A DNA stretch of 64,000 nt, taken from Mogibacterium sp. (lineage in GTDB: Bacteria > Bacillota > Clostridia > Peptostreptococcales > Anaerovoracaceae). Below, one piece after another: positions 19,071 to 27,376 of this stretch. The first letter of the stretch is position 1. The number at the start of each line of letters is the position of its first letter. The notes beneath the pieces were generated by a model. The model was not told where the DNA came from, ran no database searches, and saw only the letters and a list, made by a program, of their open reading frames with translations. The stretch spans positions 24,271-88,270 of the forward strand of contig JAFRKO010000037.1 of NCBI GenBank assembly GCA_017431685.1, written 5' to 3'. Both the position numbers and the translations under genes were made by a program.

Positions 19071-19079
19071 ATTTTAACA
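19071..19079 (-). promoter_or_regulatory. Promoter of ileS (extended -10)
   Basis: The minus strand reads TGTTAAAAT, with TAAAAT at 19071-19076 and a weak TTAAAA -35 at 17-base spacing. The predicted leader is only about 30 bases, too short for a tRNA-sensing T-box. Confidence 0.45.
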
Positions 19080-19164
19080 CACCGAAGCTTTGATTTTAAA
19101 CTCTTTTAATCAAATAAATGCTTGTTTTTACACACTTTTGACCACTTTTACAACCAAGATGCCA

Positions 19165-19193
19165 TTGACCGCCCGCTTATCGGAGTATAGAAT
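19165..19193 (+). promoter_or_regulatory. Sigma-A-type promoter of the small membrane protein gene
   Basis: TTGACC at 19165-19170 and TAGAAT at 19188-19193 are separated by 17 bases, 26 bases before the ATG at 19219. It fires divergently from ileS. Confidence 0.7.
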
Positions 19194-19218
19194 AATTTCA
19201 TCGAAAAAGGAGATGCAT

Positions 19219-19515
19219 ATGCCGCTTATTATTCTTGGCCTTCTGGTTGTAATTGGAATAGTGATTTACGCTCTGCTCAGATACGGACAGAGTGAAGAAA
19301 AAGACACTCGCACTGTTCGCGAGCGGTATCCTCATGTCTTCGAAAAGGTCAACCAGACGATCGACAATATGAAGAAGGGTGCAAATTACACCATTATTGA
19401 CGATGATGACGAAGAAGCCGTTGATGACAACGCTGATAACAGTGATGAAGACGGACACACCCTGCACTTTCCCGATGATGCAGAAGTAGAAAAGAGAAAA
19501 AGAAATATACATTGA
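19219..19515 (+). CDS. Small single-span membrane protein with acidic tail, unknown function
   Basis: This is a 98-residue protein I do not recognise. Residues 2-20 (LIILGLLVVIGIVIYALL) form one transmembrane helix; the rest is a hydrophilic domain with an RERYPHVFEKVNQ stretch, then a strongly acidic DDDDEE tract and a basic KRKRNIH end. I chose ATG 19219 because AAGGAG lies six bases upstream and a good promoter is placed just before; an upstream in-frame ATG at 19090 lies before that promoter. It stands alone between divergent ileS and convergent ppk1 and ends in a shared bidirectional terminator. It is probably a membrane-anchored cytoplasmic protein. Expression is well supported, function is not. 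Confidence 0.75.
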   Translation: MPLIILGLLVVIGIVIYALLRYGQSEEKDTRTVRERYPHVFEKVNQTIDNMKKGANYTIIDDDDEEAVDDNADNSDEDGHTLHFPDDAEVEKRKRNIH

Positions 19516-19553
19516 AAAATGCCGGTCAGTTAAATCACTGACCGGCATTTTTT
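19515..19553. terminator. Bidirectional terminator between the small membrane protein gene and ppk1
   Basis: A stem of about 15 bp (core ATGCCGGTCAGT with ACTGACCGGCAT) with a 6-base loop is flanked by A-runs on the left and T-runs on the right, so it can end transcription in both directions. The ppk1 stop codon lies inside the right T-run. Confidence 0.9.
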
Positions 19554-21546
19554 ACATCTTAGGTTTTAAAGCATATGTGCCGTCAGGCAGCATAACACGA
19601 CCTTTTTCCATGTCACAGTAAACATCGTACATGATCGAACGGATGCGGTCTCTTATTTTGCCGTTTTTAACAGGACATGCCACCTCCACCCTTCTGTCGA
19701 GATTCCGTTTCATGAGATCCGCAGACGAGATATACATGACCTCGTCAATTCCTGAACCGAATATATATACTCTTGAATGCTCAAGAAATCTGCCGACTTT
19801 ATTGACAATACATACGTTTTCAGTACAGCCTTCTATACCCGGCAGAAGACAGCAGATGCCGCGGACGATCATTCGCACCTGACAGCCTGCGCATGAGGCT
19901 TCCATCAGTGCCTCGATCATCTCCTCGTCAGTTAGAGAGTTTATCTTAAAAAATATCTTTCCTGCCTTTCCTTTTTTTATCTCACGCCGGATGAGCTTCA
20001 TAAGCTCGCTTCGCATGTTCAGAGGTGATACGGCAAGAGGCGGATAGCTGCGGTCTTTGTCCAGCACACGTCCCTTGCAGATATCCCTGAACAGTCTTGA
20101 CACGGCTTTCCCTATCTCCTGATCATATGTGATAAGTGACAGATCGGTATACTGCCGTGCAGTCTTTTCATTGTAATTCCCTGAAGAGATCTGCGTTATG
20201 TAATTTTTTGTACCCGTACCGTCCCCGGACTTGCCTTTAAGCACTATCTGACACATTTTGGAATGGACTTTGTACTTATCTGTGCCGTAATACACTTTGC
20301 ATCCGGCAGCGGAGAGCTTATCTGCCCATGCGAGATTTCGTTCTTCATCGAATCTTGCACGCAGTTCCATCACAACTCTCACTTTTTTACCGGTCCTTGC
20401 GGCATATATGAGATAATCAGCAATTTTTGGATTCGATGCCAGACGGTATATTGTTATGCGTATTTCAGTCACATCTGGTGAGAATGAAGCTTCACGGAGA
20501 AGCCCCAGAAACAGATCCATTGAGTCATGCGGATATGATGAAAGAAGATCTCTCTTCTTTATCAAATCAATGACAGTTCCCCGTATGCTTTTAGTCTGAT
20601 CTGAAGGAACATGCTGTGCATACGTTATGTCAGGCTTAATTTCCGGAGGAAGTATCTTTTCAAGTTCTTCGACGTATGAAAAGTCAATTCTGGTCGTTGT
20701 GAACATCTGACGTTCATCCAGATCAAGGGACCTTATCAGGTAAGCTCTGAGCGCTTTTCCCGGACGTCCGTCCGAGATCAGTTTATCAGCCGGGCCGTTT
20801 TTTCTGCGCTCCAGTACATCAAGCATCTCAGCTGCAATATTGGCAGAAGCGGTCCCGCCCGAAACCTCTGCGCTGCGTGCGATATCGATCACATGCAGAT
20901 CAAGCGGTACAAACGGCACAAACAGAGTGTCTGCGAACATCTTTATGATGTCTTCCGTCAGCACATATCTCAGCTCCTCTCCCGGCAGGACCTTTATAAG
21001 CGGCAGTGAGCGAGGGATGTCAATAAAACCGAACTTGTCTTCGAGCTCAGCATCAAGGGCAGCTATAATATATGGCTTTTCCTCATCAATAGCCGGAAGC
21101 GCCTCGTCTGCATCAAGTATCCTTACTATCAGATGGTCTTTTATGTCGTCCCTGAAAAAATCGAAGCATCTGCCTCGTTCTTCTTCATTCAGCTGCCAGG
21201 ATTCAAGTCTGACGACTCCCGCCTCAGCCAGTTTGCTTTCAACCAGCCCGTAAGCCATATCCTTTTTCATAAGGAGTCCCGGCACCAGATCGAGTATGCG
21301 CCTTAGCTGATCAGCAGCTGTCATACCGGACTTTTCATCAACAAGATCATCTCCTTCATCGTATTCGCCAAGCAGACTTCCTACTCTGACCTTAAAAAAC
21401 TCTTCAAGATTTGAAACGAACACAGCGATGAAACGAAGGCGTTCAAAAAGAGGCACTGTTTCATCCAGTGCCTCTTCGAGCACACGCTCATTGTATCTCA
21501 GCCATGAGATCTCTCTGTTTTGCGTGAAGCCTTCTTCGTAAAGCAT
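19552..21546 (-). CDS. ppk1: Polyphosphate kinase 1
   Basis: This enzyme reversibly polymerises the terminal phosphate of ATP into inorganic polyphosphate. It is 664 residues, slightly shorter than the usual ~690. The N-terminal domain has SWLRYNERVLEEA; the phospho-accepting histidine is H428 in YKVHSKMCQIV; the family segment FTTTRIDFSYVEELE and two C-terminal phospholipase-D-like domains are visible. The ATG follows the pnp stop codon without any gap and has only a weak ribosome site, so translation is probably coupled to pnp. The adjacency links polyphosphate synthesis with an RNA phosphorolysis enzyme. Confidence 0.94.
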   Translation of the reverse strand: MLYEEGFTQNREISWLRYNERVLEEALDETVPLFERLRFIAVFVSNLEEFFKVRVGSLLGEYDEGDDLVDEKSGMTAADQLRRILDLVPGLLMKKDMAYGLVESKLAEAGVVRLESWQLNEEERGRCFDFFRDDIKDHLIVRILDADEALPAIDEEKPYIIAALDAELEDKFGFIDIPRSLPLIKVLPGEELRYVLTEDIIKMFADTLFVPFVPLDLHVIDIARSAEVSGGTASANIAAEMLDVLERRKNGPADKLISDGRPGKALRAYLIRSLDLDERQMFTTTRIDFSYVEELEKILPPEIKPDITYAQHVPSDQTKSIRGTVIDLIKKRDLLSSYPHDSMDLFLGLLREASFSPDVTEIRITIYRLASNPKIADYLIYAARTGKKVRVVMELRARFDEERNLAWADKLSAAGCKVYYGTDKYKVHSKMCQIVLKGKSGDGTGTKNYITQISSGNYNEKTARQYTDLSLITYDQEIGKAVSRLFRDICKGRVLDKDRSYPPLAVSPLNMRSELMKLIRREIKKGKAGKIFFKINSLTDEEMIEALMEASCAGCQVRMIVRGICCLLPGIEGCTENVCIVNKVGRFLEHSRVYIFGSGIDEVMYISSADLMKRNLDRRVEVACPVKNGKIRDRIRSIMYDVYCDMEKGRVMLPDGTYALKPKM

Positions 21547-23679
21547 TTATTTTCTCTTAGCGTCAGTACGTTTAACGTCAGGGCGTTCAAGATTGATGCG
21601 GTTCTGGCTGTCGATCTCTGTGACCTTGACCTTTACCACGTCGCCGATGTTCATGACATCTTCGACCTTTGCTACTCTGTGATCAGCCATCTTGGAGATG
21701 TGCAGCAGGCCTTCCTTGCCCGGAAGAATCTCGATGAAGGCTCCGAAGTTCATGATCCTTGTGACCTTGCCTTCGTAAGTCTCGCCTACTTCCACTTCCT
21801 TTGTGATGAGCTCGATCTCTCTGCGTGCAGCCTCAGCGCTTTCCTGATCAACTGCATAAATAGCGATGAATCCGACATCATCATCCGAGATATCGATCTT
21901 AGCGCCTGTTTCATCAACGATTCTGTTGACAGTCTTACCGCCAGGTCCGATGACCAGTCTGATCTTATCAGGGTCGATTCTCATACTGATGAATCTAGGC
22001 GCATACTTGCTGAGCTCCGCTCTTGGTTCAGGGATCTCTTCAAGCATGTTTTCGAGGATCTTGGCTCTGCCGATCTTGGCCTGCTCAAGTGCCTGCTCGA
22101 GGATCTCTCTGTTGAGTCCGTGGACCTTGATATCCATCTGAAGAGCTGTTACGCCGTCAGGAGTACCGGTGACTTTGAAGTCCATGTCGCCCAGGAAGTC
22201 TTCCATTCCCTGGATGTCGGAGAGGATGGCGAACTTGCTCGATCCGTCCTCGTTGAATCCTTCGATGAGTCCCATCGCGATACCGGAAACCGGCTTCTTG
22301 ATAGGAACACCTGCGTCCATCAGAGCGAGTGTGGATCCGCATGTCGAAGCCATTGATGATGAACCGTTCGAAGACATAACTTCGGAGACGACTCTGATAG
22401 CATATGGGAATTCCTCTTCGCTAGGGAGTACAGGGAGAAGAGCTCTCTCAGCGAGTGCTCCGTGTCCGATCTCTCTTCTTCCAGGTGATCTGCTCGGCTT
22501 AGCCTCGCCTGTGCAGTAACCAGGGAAGTTGTACTGATGCATATATCTCTTGCGTGTCACGTCATCATCGATACCGTCAAGGAACTGAGCCTCTGAAAGC
22601 GGTGCGAGTGTGGCGATTGAAAGAACCTGAGTCTGTCCTCTCTTGAAGAGTCCGGATCCGTGTGTTCTCGGAAGATAGCCGGTCTCGCTCCAGAGCGGTC
22701 TGATCTCGTCAGGTCTTCTGTTGTCAGGACGTACGCCTTCTTCAAGGATGCGGCGTCTGACTTCTTCTTTCTTGATATTGTAGAGTACCTCGTCTACTTC
22801 AGCCATCCTGTCTTCAAACTCTTCAGCAAAGTGCTCCTTTGCGTCGACTGCGACAGCATCCATGTTTGCGAGTCTCTCCTGCTTGTCGAATGTATAAATG
22901 GCGTCTACCATCTTCTGAGTAGCATATTCTCTGACAGCTGCATCAACATCTTCACCTGCCTTGAATACAACGTACTCCTGCTTTTCCTTACCTACTTCTG
23001 CAACGATCTCCTTGATGAATCTGCAGATGTTCTTGATCTCTTCGTGACCTGTAAGGATAGCTTCGAGCATCTGGTCTTCAGGAAGCTCGTTAGCTCCGGC
23101 TTCAACCATCATGATTGCTTCTTCAGTACCGCATACTGTAAGGTTGAGGTCTGATATCTGTCTCTGCTCGAATGTAGGGTTGATGACGAACTCTCCGTCA
23201 ACTCTGCCTACGACTACGCCAGCAGTCGGGCCGTCCCATGGAACGTCAGAGATAGCGATCGCTGTAGAAGTACCGATGAGGGATGCAACCTCAGGCGAGC
23301 AGTCGTGATCCACCGACAGAGCGGTAGCAGCTACTACTACGTCATTTCTATAGCCCTTAGGGAAAAGCGGTCTGAGCGGTCTGTCGATGAGTCTCGAAAT
23401 GAGAGTTGCTTTCTCACTAGGGCGTCCTTCTCTCTTAATGTATCCACCAGGGATCTTACCGACAGCGTAAAGCTTTTCTTCAAAATTGCATGTAAGCGGG
23501 AAGAAATCTACATCCTGCTTTGGTTCCTTGCTTGCGCAGACTGTGCAGCTCACGACCGTATCTCCGTATCTGACCGTGGCCTGTCCGTTTGCCTGTTCAG
23601 CCAGCTTGCCGATCTCGACTTCGAGAAGTCTGCCGCCAAGTGCTGTTCTGAATGTTCTGTAATCTTCGAATCTACCCAT
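21547..23679 (-). CDS. pnp: Polyribonucleotide nucleotidyltransferase (PNPase)
   Basis: This 3'-5' phosphorolytic exoribonuclease acts in mRNA decay. It is 710 residues with two RNase PH-like cores (the first including [21 protein letters not shown], the second [19 protein letters not shown] and the catalytic [16 protein letters not shown] region), followed by a KH domain ([14 protein letters not shown]) and a C-terminal S1 domain ([20 protein letters not shown]). AAGGAG lies 10 bases before ATG. It follows rpsO after a terminator-like hairpin, the conserved rpsO-pnp order. Confidence 0.98.
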   Translation of the reverse strand: MGRFEDYRTFRTALGGRLLEVEIGKLAEQANGQATVRYGDTVVSCTVCASKEPKQDVDFFPLTCNFEEKLYAVGKIPGGYIKREGRPSEKATLISRLIDRPLRPLFPKGYRNDVVVAATALSVDHDCSPEVASLIGTSTAIAISDVPWDGPTAGVVVGRVDGEFVINPTFEQRQISDLNLTVCGTEEAIMMVEAGANELPEDQMLEAILTGHEEIKNICRFIKEIVAEVGKEKQEYVVFKAGEDVDAAVREYATQKMVDAIYTFDKQERLANMDAVAVDAKEHFAEEFEDRMAEVDEVLYNIKKEEVRRRILEEGVRPDNRRPDEIRPLWSETGYLPRTHGSGLFKRGQTQVLSIATLAPLSEAQFLDGIDDDVTRKRYMHQYNFPGYCTGEAKPSRSPGRREIGHGALAERALLPVLPSEEEFPYAIRVVSEVMSSNGSSSMASTCGSTLALMDAGVPIKKPVSGIAMGLIEGFNEDGSSKFAILSDIQGMEDFLGDMDFKVTGTPDGVTALQMDIKVHGLNREILEQALEQAKIGRAKILENMLEEIPEPRAELSKYAPRFISMRIDPDKIRLVIGPGGKTVNRIVDETGAKIDISDDDVGFIAIYAVDQESAEAARREIELITKEVEVGETYEGKVTRIMNFGAFIEILPGKEGLLHISKMADHRVAKVEDVMNIGDVVKVKVTEIDSQNRINLERPDVKRTDAKRK

Positions 23680-23740
23680 TTATTAACAACTCCTTCCTGT
23701 TAATTCTTCTTTCTGTATGGGCATTAACTAAATACATACA

Positions 23741-23763
23741 AAGCGGGAGGCGTGCTCCCGCTT
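23741..23763 (-). terminator. rpsO-pnp intergenic hairpin
   Basis: AAGCGGGAG and CTCCCGCTT pair over 9 bp with a 5-base loop; the minus strand continues TTTGTATGTATTT. It starts 10 bases after rpsO. In other bacteria such a hairpin partly terminates and is an RNase III target used in pnp autoregulation; here that role is inferred. Confidence 0.7.
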
Positions 23764-23773
23764 CACTGTCTGA

Positions 23774-24040
23774 TTATTTTCTCAGTCCGAGACGTGCGAT
23801 AAGGCTTCTGTATCTGTCGATATCTGTCTCTCTGAGGTACTTGAGAAGGTTTCTTCTCTGTCCGACCATCTTCAGAAGACCTCTTCTGGAGTGGTGGTCT
23901 TTATGATGTTCTTTGAGATGCTCGTTGAGGTCGTTGATTCTGTAAGTAAGAATAGCTACCTGAACTTCAGGGGAACCTGTGTCGCCTTCTTTTGTTGCAT
24001 ACTCTTTGATGATTTCCTGTTTTTTCTCTTTTGTAAGCAT
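23774..24040 (-). CDS. rpsO: 30S ribosomal protein S15
   Basis: This primary 16S rRNA-binding protein of the small-subunit platform is 88 residues from ATG 24040 ([11 protein letters not shown]). The family core [24 protein letters not shown] and the [21 protein letters not shown] segment are intact. AAAGGAG precedes this ATG at about 10 bases; the upstream in-frame extension has no family similarity and overlaps the leader. The GC-rich leader at 24041-24116 may bind S15 itself. Confidence 0.97.
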   Translation of the reverse strand: MLTKEKKQEIIKEYATKEGDTGSPEVQVAILTYRINDLNEHLKEHHKDHHSRRGLLKMVGQRRNLLKYLRETDIDRYRSLIARLGLRK

Positions 24041-24116
24041 AAAAATAAACTCCTTTTCTTTTAGTTCGCCCGCTCTGCGTAACCGTCGGAGATACAAATC
24101 ACTGCGGCGCGGGTAT
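24041..24116 (-). promoter_or_regulatory. rpsO leader, possible S15 autoregulatory structure
   Basis: The untranslated stretch before rpsO is noticeably GC-richer than its surroundings. CCCGC and GCGGG arms at 24109-24113 and 24069-24073 can close a domain around the leader. S15 mRNAs often carry autoregulatory structures here. I could not fold it fully and see no convincing promoter. Confidence 0.3.
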
Positions 24117-24143
24117 ATTGAATTGATTTACAACGCTGGTATA

Positions 24144-25115
24144 TTAACACGAAAGAAACGTGTTGTCTATCATTTTTTTTCGATAATTCAGGGCATTCTC
24201 ACAGTCACGTGCGATCTGAGCGAAGAGTTCCTCTTTGTCCCTGAACTTTCTTTCACCGCGGGAGAAATGATCGAAGCAAACAGTTACTTCCTTCCCGTAA
24301 GCATCATCTTCATAATCGAATATATTGGTCTCTATGGTCTTTTGACTGCTTCCTTCATTTACGGTCGGATTCAGTCCGATATTGGACACACTGTTGTATT
24401 CGTTTCCGTCAATATGTATGCGGCTGAAATACACACCGTTCGGAGGCAGCATCTGTCTGGCAGGCGCAGGTATGTTTATAGTCGGGATACCCATGCGGCT
24501 TCCGAGTTTCTTGCCGTGCCTGACCGTACCTGTGAACGAATACGGTCTGCCGAGCAGTTTTGCAGTCATTTCCATATTGCCAGTGGCTATCATCTCACGT
24601 ATAAGAGTTGAGCTGACAACCTCACCGTCTACAATTACGGCATCATGTATGCTCAGACCTATACCTGCGGCTTCACACTCCGCCCTGAGAGTATCGGGTT
24701 TTCCCATAGCTCTTGCACCATATGTGTAATTGAATCCAACTGATACATATCCGGCATTCAGCTTGTCTCTCACGATAGTATCGAAGAAATCGTGAGCATG
24801 CATCGTCATTATATACTCGTCGAAAGGTACATTAACAAGGATATCAAAGCCCATATCCTCAATGAGCGAGATCTTTTCATCCTCTGTGCAGATGAGTTTC
24901 ACCGCATCCGGATCGCCGTCATCACGCCTGAGAATAAAATTGAACGGGTGGTTCGAAAATGTGAAGCAGAGAGATTTAAGCTCCTGCTCCTCAGAAGCTT
25001 CAAGCGCAGCGCGGAAAACCTCGCGATGGCCGATATGGATGCCGTCAAAATTTCCAAGCGCTACTGAAGTCTTTTTTTCAAAATTAAGATTATCAAGACT
25101 GTTTATTATTTCCAT
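24144..25115 (-). CDS. ribF: Bifunctional riboflavin kinase / FAD synthetase
   Basis: This enzyme makes FMN from riboflavin and FAD from FMN. It is 323 residues. The N-terminal nucleotidyltransferase domain has GNFDGIHIGH (22-31) and a VGFNYTYGARAMG segment; the C-terminal flavokinase domain has GTVRHGKKLGSRMGIPTINI and NGVYFS. There is no clear ribosome site before ATG, which follows the truB stop by six bases, so coupling is likely. The last codons (encoding NTFLSC) can form a small AACACG/CGTGTT hairpin. Confidence 0.96.
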   Translation of the reverse strand: MEIINSLDNLNFEKKTSVALGNFDGIHIGHREVFRAALEASEEQELKSLCFTFSNHPFNFILRRDDGDPDAVKLICTEDEKISLIEDMGFDILVNVPFDEYIMTMHAHDFFDTIVRDKLNAGYVSVGFNYTYGARAMGKPDTLRAECEAAGIGLSIHDAVIVDGEVVSSTLIREMIATGNMEMTAKLLGRPYSFTGTVRHGKKLGSRMGIPTINIPAPARQMLPPNGVYFSRIHIDGNEYNSVSNIGLNPTVNEGSSQKTIETNIFDYEDDAYGKEVTVCFDHFSRGERKFRDKEELFAQIARDCENALNYRKKMIDNTFLSC

Positions 25116-25121
25116 TATTAT

Positions 25122-26012
25122 TCAAATAATCACTTTTTTTGGCACTAAAGAGCCGTTTTCAACTGCTGCCACTCCCAGGAATTCTCCGTTTCCATATACC
25201 CGGTATATGTTATCAAAGGATGAAGGCGCCGTTACGCGGAATCCGTTGCTCCAGGAGCTGTTGCCATTTATAAAGGCAGTAATTCTATTATTGTTAAGTG
25301 CTATCTTTCCAAGCTTTTCCAGCGTTATATCCGCCGGAATGATCATTTTCTGAATAAGGTCGCCGGCCTCGATGATTTCATCGATCGTATAGGACTCCTC
25401 TATTCTGAAGAATCCCGATGCAGTTCGTGTCAGTGCTGTCATCACAGCTCCGCAGCCAAGCTCACGGCCTATATCATCGCATATGGTACGTATGTAAGTG
25501 CCTTTTGAGCAGGTAACATCGAATTCAATCTCTCCGTTTTCGAGATCGAGCCTGCTGACTGAGTTATCGAGTATTATGATTTCACGCGGTTTTATCTCAA
25601 AAGTCTTACCTTCACGCGCGAGATCATATGCTCTTCTGCCTCCTATTTTCAGCGCCGAATACTTCGGAGGTATCTGCATTACATGGCCTTTATAAGCCTT
25701 AAATGCCTCTGTCACGGCCTTTTCGTCAACTTCTGTGTAATCTGCTGTTTCGAGGACTTCGCCAGTTATATCAAGAGTATCGGTCGTTGTGCCCAGCTTC
25801 ATCGCAGCATGATACGATTTTGTATCCCTGTCATAATATTCGATGATCCTGGTGGCTTTTCCCACACATACAGGCAAAACGCCCGTAGCCATCGGGTCGA
25901 GCGTTCCTGTGTGTCCTATTTTTTTGATATGAAGCACGTGCCTGAGTTTTGCACATACATCCTGCGATGTCCACCCGGCAGGCTTATTTACGTTTATGAT
26001 TCCGTCTCTCAT
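25122..26012 (-). CDS. truB: tRNA pseudouridine(55) synthase
   Basis: This enzyme isomerises U55 in the T-loop of tRNAs. It is 296 residues. The N-terminal KPAGWTSQDVCAKLR and GHTGTLDPMATGVLP motifs are present, with catalytic D39. KGTYIRTICDDIGRELG matches the second conserved block, and a C-terminal PUA-like region follows. No strong ribosome site is visible; the start lies five bases after nrnA. The gene is within the conserved rbfA-nrnA-truB-ribF run. Confidence 0.97.
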   Translation of the reverse strand: MRDGIINVNKPAGWTSQDVCAKLRHVLHIKKIGHTGTLDPMATGVLPVCVGKATRIIEYYDRDTKSYHAAMKLGTTTDTLDITGEVLETADYTEVDEKAVTEAFKAYKGHVMQIPPKYSALKIGGRRAYDLAREGKTFEIKPREIIILDNSVSRLDLENGEIEFDVTCSKGTYIRTICDDIGRELGCGAVMTALTRTASGFFRIEESYTIDEIIEAGDLIQKMIIPADITLEKLGKIALNNNRITAFINGNSSWSNGFRVTAPSSFDNIYRVYGNGEFLGVAAVENGSLVPKKVII

Positions 26013-26017
26013 TTCGG

Positions 26018-26992
26018 TCAGTGAGTATTTACGGTTTCTATAAGAACCGGGATAAACAGCTTTTCTGCTTCTTCAAGAGGCATGAAGAATGTACAGCCTG
26101 CTGCAAGAACATGTCCGCCTCCGCCGAATTTCGCAGCTGCTGCAGCCATATTTGCATATGTTCTTCCCCTGAGACTTGCTCTCACATTGGTCTCAGTCTC
26201 CTTGAACAGGCAGGCTCCTTCAACTCCGTCAATACTCATCATCTTCTGGATAATACCGTCTGCCTCATCAAGTGTGCAGCCGTTTTCCTTAAGCAGCTTC
26301 TGTGTGACCTTTCCGACCGCAAGCCTGCCGTCCGCATAGAACTTCAGATCAGCGATAACTTCACTTTCCATTCTGAGCGCTTCCTTTGATCTGCGGTCAT
26401 AAATGAGAGCAGAGATCACCTTGGAATTGAAGCCTTCTATCTTGTACAGGTGTCCGGCTATCTCGTGCGAGCGGCTTGTCGTATTGCTGTGCTGGAAATT
26501 TCCTGTATCAGTCGTGATCGCAGTAAATATGCAATTGGCAATATCGAGAGATATCTCAACACCAAGTGCTCTTATAACGTTATATACTATTTCCCCGACT
26601 GCAGCTGCCTTTGGCTCGATCCTCGCAAAATCATATCTGATTTCCTTTGCCTTTGTGGCGTGGTGATCAAAGCAGCCTTTGAGGCGGCCTCTCTCCCAGG
26701 CTTTCTCTCTGCCGGTGATGCGGTTCATGCCGTTGCAGTCGATCATGAGAGAAAGCTGAACATCATCAAGTACGCTGTCATCAGATGTCGTGCATCCGCA
26801 CTCAAGAAAATCGAGGTTTTTAGGCACCGGCTCGTTGATCATGACGTAAGCTTTTTTGCCGAGGCTTCTCAGAGCAAGACAAAGCGCCGTGCATGAGCCC
26901 AGCGCATCCCCGTCCATATTGGTGTGAGGGAACAGCAGTATGCCGTCAAGATCCTTCATTATTGTTGCGATGCTTTTTATAGTGTCGTTCAT
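26018..26992 (-). CDS. nrnA: DHH-family oligoribonuclease/PAP phosphatase (NrnA)
   Basis: This is a DHH/DHHA1 phosphoesterase that degrades short RNA oligomers and 3'-phosphoadenosine 5'-phosphate. It is 324 residues. Motifs: HTNMDGDALGS near residue 23 (metal ligands), DCNGMNR, the namesake DHH in CFDHHATK, and the DHHA1 signature KFGGGGHVLAAGC at the C-terminus. The start overlaps rbfA by 4 bases (ATGA). With PNPase and RNase III in the same window it completes much of an RNA recycling set. Confidence 0.93.
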   Translation of the reverse strand: MNDTIKSIATIMKDLDGILLFPHTNMDGDALGSCTALCLALRSLGKKAYVMINEPVPKNLDFLECGCTTSDDSVLDDVQLSLMIDCNGMNRITGREKAWERGRLKGCFDHHATKAKEIRYDFARIEPKAAAVGEIVYNVIRALGVEISLDIANCIFTAITTDTGNFQHSNTTSRSHEIAGHLYKIEGFNSKVISALIYDRRSKEALRMESEVIADLKFYADGRLAVGKVTQKLLKENGCTLDEADGIIQKMMSIDGVEGACLFKETETNVRASLRGRTYANMAAAAAKFGGGGHVLAAGCTFFMPLEEAEKLFIPVLIETVNTH

Positions 26993-27363
26993 TCCTCGTT
27001 GTTGTAAGTAAGGGTGCTTATTATCGAATCGATGTGTCTGCCGTAATCCTGTGATGAATCAAGCTTGAAGATGAGATCCGGCGTATGCCTCAGCTTGATA
27101 TCTCTTGATATCTGACCTCTGATAGCACCTTTTGCGCGCTCAAATCCGGCGAGAACACCTGAGTAGACCATCTCTTTGTCTTCATCTGAAAGGCATACAG
27201 GCGAAACATAGATAGTGGCATAGCTTAAATCGCGTGTCACATCGACGCCTGTTATGCTTATTATTCTTGAAGTAAGTGCCGGATCCTTTGCTCCGTTGAT
27301 AAGAAAACCGCTTACGCTCTTCTTGATCTCTTCGCTTAATCTTCCCTGTCTGTATTTAGCCAT
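26989..27363 (-). CDS. rbfA: Ribosome-binding factor A
   Basis: This small KH-like protein is needed for 30S maturation and 16S 5'-end processing. It is 124 residues. Family features are RLSEEIKKSVSGFL at the N-terminus, VTRDLSYATIYVS, and RHTPDLIFKLDSS near the C-terminus. GGAG lies five bases before ATG. It lies 13 bases after infB and overlaps nrnA. Confidence 0.96.
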   Translation of the reverse strand: MAKYRQGRLSEEIKKSVSGFLINGAKDPALTSRIISITGVDVTRDLSYATIYVSPVCLSDEDKEMVYSGVLAGFERAKGAIRGQISRDIKLRHTPDLIFKLDSSQDYGRHIDSIISTLTYNNEE

Positions 27364-27376
27364 TTTGTCTCCGCTG

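Noticed and set aside
19033..19218. T-box or other riboswitch before ileS
   Set aside because: No GGTGGnACC bulge, no terminator hairpin, and the likely leader is only about 30 bases.
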